Program-made: the position numbers and the translations under genes
NCBI GenBank assembly: GCA_030039095.1
Contig: JASHQP010000333.1
Coordinates: 1 to 5,708, forward strand
DNA from: Streptosporangiaceae bacterium
GTDB taxonomy: Bacteria; Actinomycetota; Actinomycetes; Streptosporangiales; Streptosporangiaceae
DNA: 5,708 bases
Direction: 5' to 3'
Shown: in pieces, positions 5,004-5,708 of the stretch
Numbering within the stretch: the stretch's first letter is position 1
Layout: every line of letters begins with the position of its first letter
The notes under the pieces: generated by a model
Seen by the model: only the letters and a program-made list of their open reading frames with translations
What the model was told of the DNA's origin: nothing
Databases searched by the model: none

Positions 5004-5026
5004 GCCGAGGCTGAGCGGGCCTCGGC
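5004..5026 (+). terminator. terminator hairpin after the Nudix gene
   Basis: GCCGAGGC (5004-5011) and GCCTCGGC (5019-5026) form a perfect 8-bp stem with a 7-nt loop, 3 nt after the Nudix stop codon. There is no T-run, as is common for actinobacterial terminators. Its position between the Nudix gene and an independent downstream gene supports the call. Confidence 0.6.
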
Positions 5027-5032
5027 CGTGGA

Positions 5033-5038
5033 TATCAT
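5033..5038 (+). promoter_or_regulatory. candidate -10 box for the repeat-protein gene
   Basis: TATCAT differs from TATAAT at one position and is the best + strand -10 match in the 5027-5121 gap. Initiation near 5045 would give a leader of about 77 nt before the ATG at 5122. No clear -35 is present, and the expected position overlaps the preceding hairpin. Confidence 0.33.
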
Positions 5039-5121
5039 TCCTGAGCAAAGGTGGACTCGCCAGGCGGGCGTGGGCGTTGGTCCAGGTACCCCTCGCCGGG
5101 CGGATGGAGGCCGGTTTCCCC

Positions 5122-5708
5122 ATGAGCAGGAGGCATCTGATCGGCCTCGTGGCGGTCGTTGCCGCGCTCCTGATCGTGGGGATCGACGTCCTGGCCGTGC
5201 ATCACTTCGGCAAGAACGCGGCCACCAAGGCCTATCCCGACGACTACCTGAACGCGGTCGCCTGCCCGAGCGCCGCGCAGTGCTGGGCCGTCGGCCAGAC
5301 CGCGAGCGCGCCCGGCGGGAACACGCTGTCCGAGCCCCGTCATCCGCTGCTGAAGCACGAGACCGCCGGGCACTGGAGCACCGTGGTCCTGGCGGCTCCC
5401 GGCCCCAGGGCCGCGCTCGAGGCCATTGCGTGCCCGGGAGCCTCGGACTGCTGGGCGGTGGGCGGCAGCGCATCGAGCGGCCACGCGTTCATCGAGCACT
5501 GGGCCGGCGGAGCGTGGCAGCTCGCACCGTCCCCGGTCGTCAGGGACGGCCAGCTCGACGCGATCGCCTGCGCGTCGCCGAGCGCGTGCTGGGCGACCGG
5601 CGGCACGCAGACACACTCCGGCGTCACCGGCGACCTGCTCGAGCACTGGAACGGATCGGTGTGGACCGTGGCCACCTCGGTGGCCGGCGGCCTGCACCCA
5701 CAGCAGCT
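5122..5708 (+). CDS. membrane-anchored Cys-pair 'CWAVG' repeat protein (partial, 3' end outside window)
   Basis: The frame is open to the right edge (195 codons) with no stop. After a short basic start (MSRRH), residues 6-26 form one hydrophobic segment ending in VLAVHHF, a signal anchor or uncleaved signal peptide, so the rest should lie outside the membrane. Three repeats follow. Each begins with L-x-A-[VI]-A-C-x5-C-W-A and continues to an aromatic E/H-x-W-x-x-x-x-W strand: C48/C54, C104/C110 and C150/C156, spaced 56 and 46 residues. The paired cysteines probably form small disulphide loops. I recall such repeats in large actinobacterial secreted proteins that may fold as beta-propellers; function is unknown. 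GGAGG at 5106-5110 favours the ATG at 5122 over the in-frame ATG at 5104, though the spacing is slightly long. Confidence 0.85.
   Translation, partial: MSRRHLIGLVAVVAALLIVGIDVLAVHHFGKNAATKAYPDDYLNAVACPSAAQCWAVGQTASAPGGNTLSEPRHPLLKHETAGHWSTVVLAAPGPRAALEAIACPGASDCWAVGGSASSGHAFIEHWAGGAWQLAPSPVVRDGQLDAIACASPSACWATGGTQTHSGVTGDLLEHWNGSVWTVATSVAGGLHPQQ
5248..5708 (+). repeat. three imperfect protein-level repeats in the partial gene
   Basis: Repeat 1 spans 5248-5415, repeat 2 spans 5416-5553 and repeat 3 runs from 5554 to the window edge. Each opens with a Leu-x-Ala codon block and the Cx5CWA motif and contains a later EHW or KHE segment followed by W. The copies differ throughout at DNA level, so this is an old duplication rather than recent slippage. 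More copies probably follow outside the window. Confidence 0.7.

Noticed and set aside
4476..5123. Minus-strand open frame of 215 codons across the divergent region and Nudix gene
   Set aside because: It would run through the tandem repeats, the Nudix box on the other strand and the hairpins; no family resemblance is visible.

Overview
The window looks like chromosomal DNA of a high-GC actinomycete. GC content is very high, codons end almost always in G or C, GTG is used as a start, and the antisense strands are full of spurious long open frames. The Cys-pair 'CWAVG' repeat protein at the right edge is, as far as I recall, typical of Streptosporangiales, Trebonia and Catenulispora-type actinobacteria. 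That last placement is inference. I see no insertion sequence, integrase, CRISPR array, tRNA or rRNA.

Layout, left to right. Bases 1-46 may be the 3' end of a + strand gene, followed by two hairpins (66-80 and 95-126). An alpha/beta hydrolase (180-1199, +) has a probable leaderless start. It runs tail to tail into, and overlaps by 61 bp, a stand-alone PD-(D/E)XK nuclease of the RecB/Cas4-like Fe-S type (1139-2134, -). Upstream of the nuclease, on the same strand, lie a metallo-beta-lactamase-fold hydrolase (2263-2883), a PHP-domain phosphoesterase of the TrpH/YciV type (2972-3820) and a zinc-ribbon DUF6758-like protein (3832-4455). The likely transcription order is DUF6758, PHP, MBL, nuclease, with gaps of 11, 88 and 128 bp. 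The first two genes are close enough to be coupled; the later ones may have extra promoters.

The 140-bp divergent region 4456-4595 separates this minus-strand group from a Nudix hydrolase (4596-5000, +). It is the most structured non-coding DNA here: a perfect 7-5-7 palindrome over the -10 of a leaderless promoter for the DUF6758 gene, then three tandem 'GATAATGC' units in front of the Nudix gene. Two hairpins close the Nudix gene. The window ends inside a membrane-anchored, extracytoplasmic repeat protein (5122-5708+).

The genes are mostly hydrolases acting on phosphoesters, nucleotides or nucleic acids (PHP, Nudix, nuclease) plus two general hydrolases (MBL, alpha/beta). They read as a housekeeping or quality-control neighbourhood rather than an obvious defence or biosynthetic system. 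The points most worth checking are the lost Asp in the MBL metal motif, the palindrome-promoter overlap, the tandem repeats in the divergent region and the convergent gene overlap.
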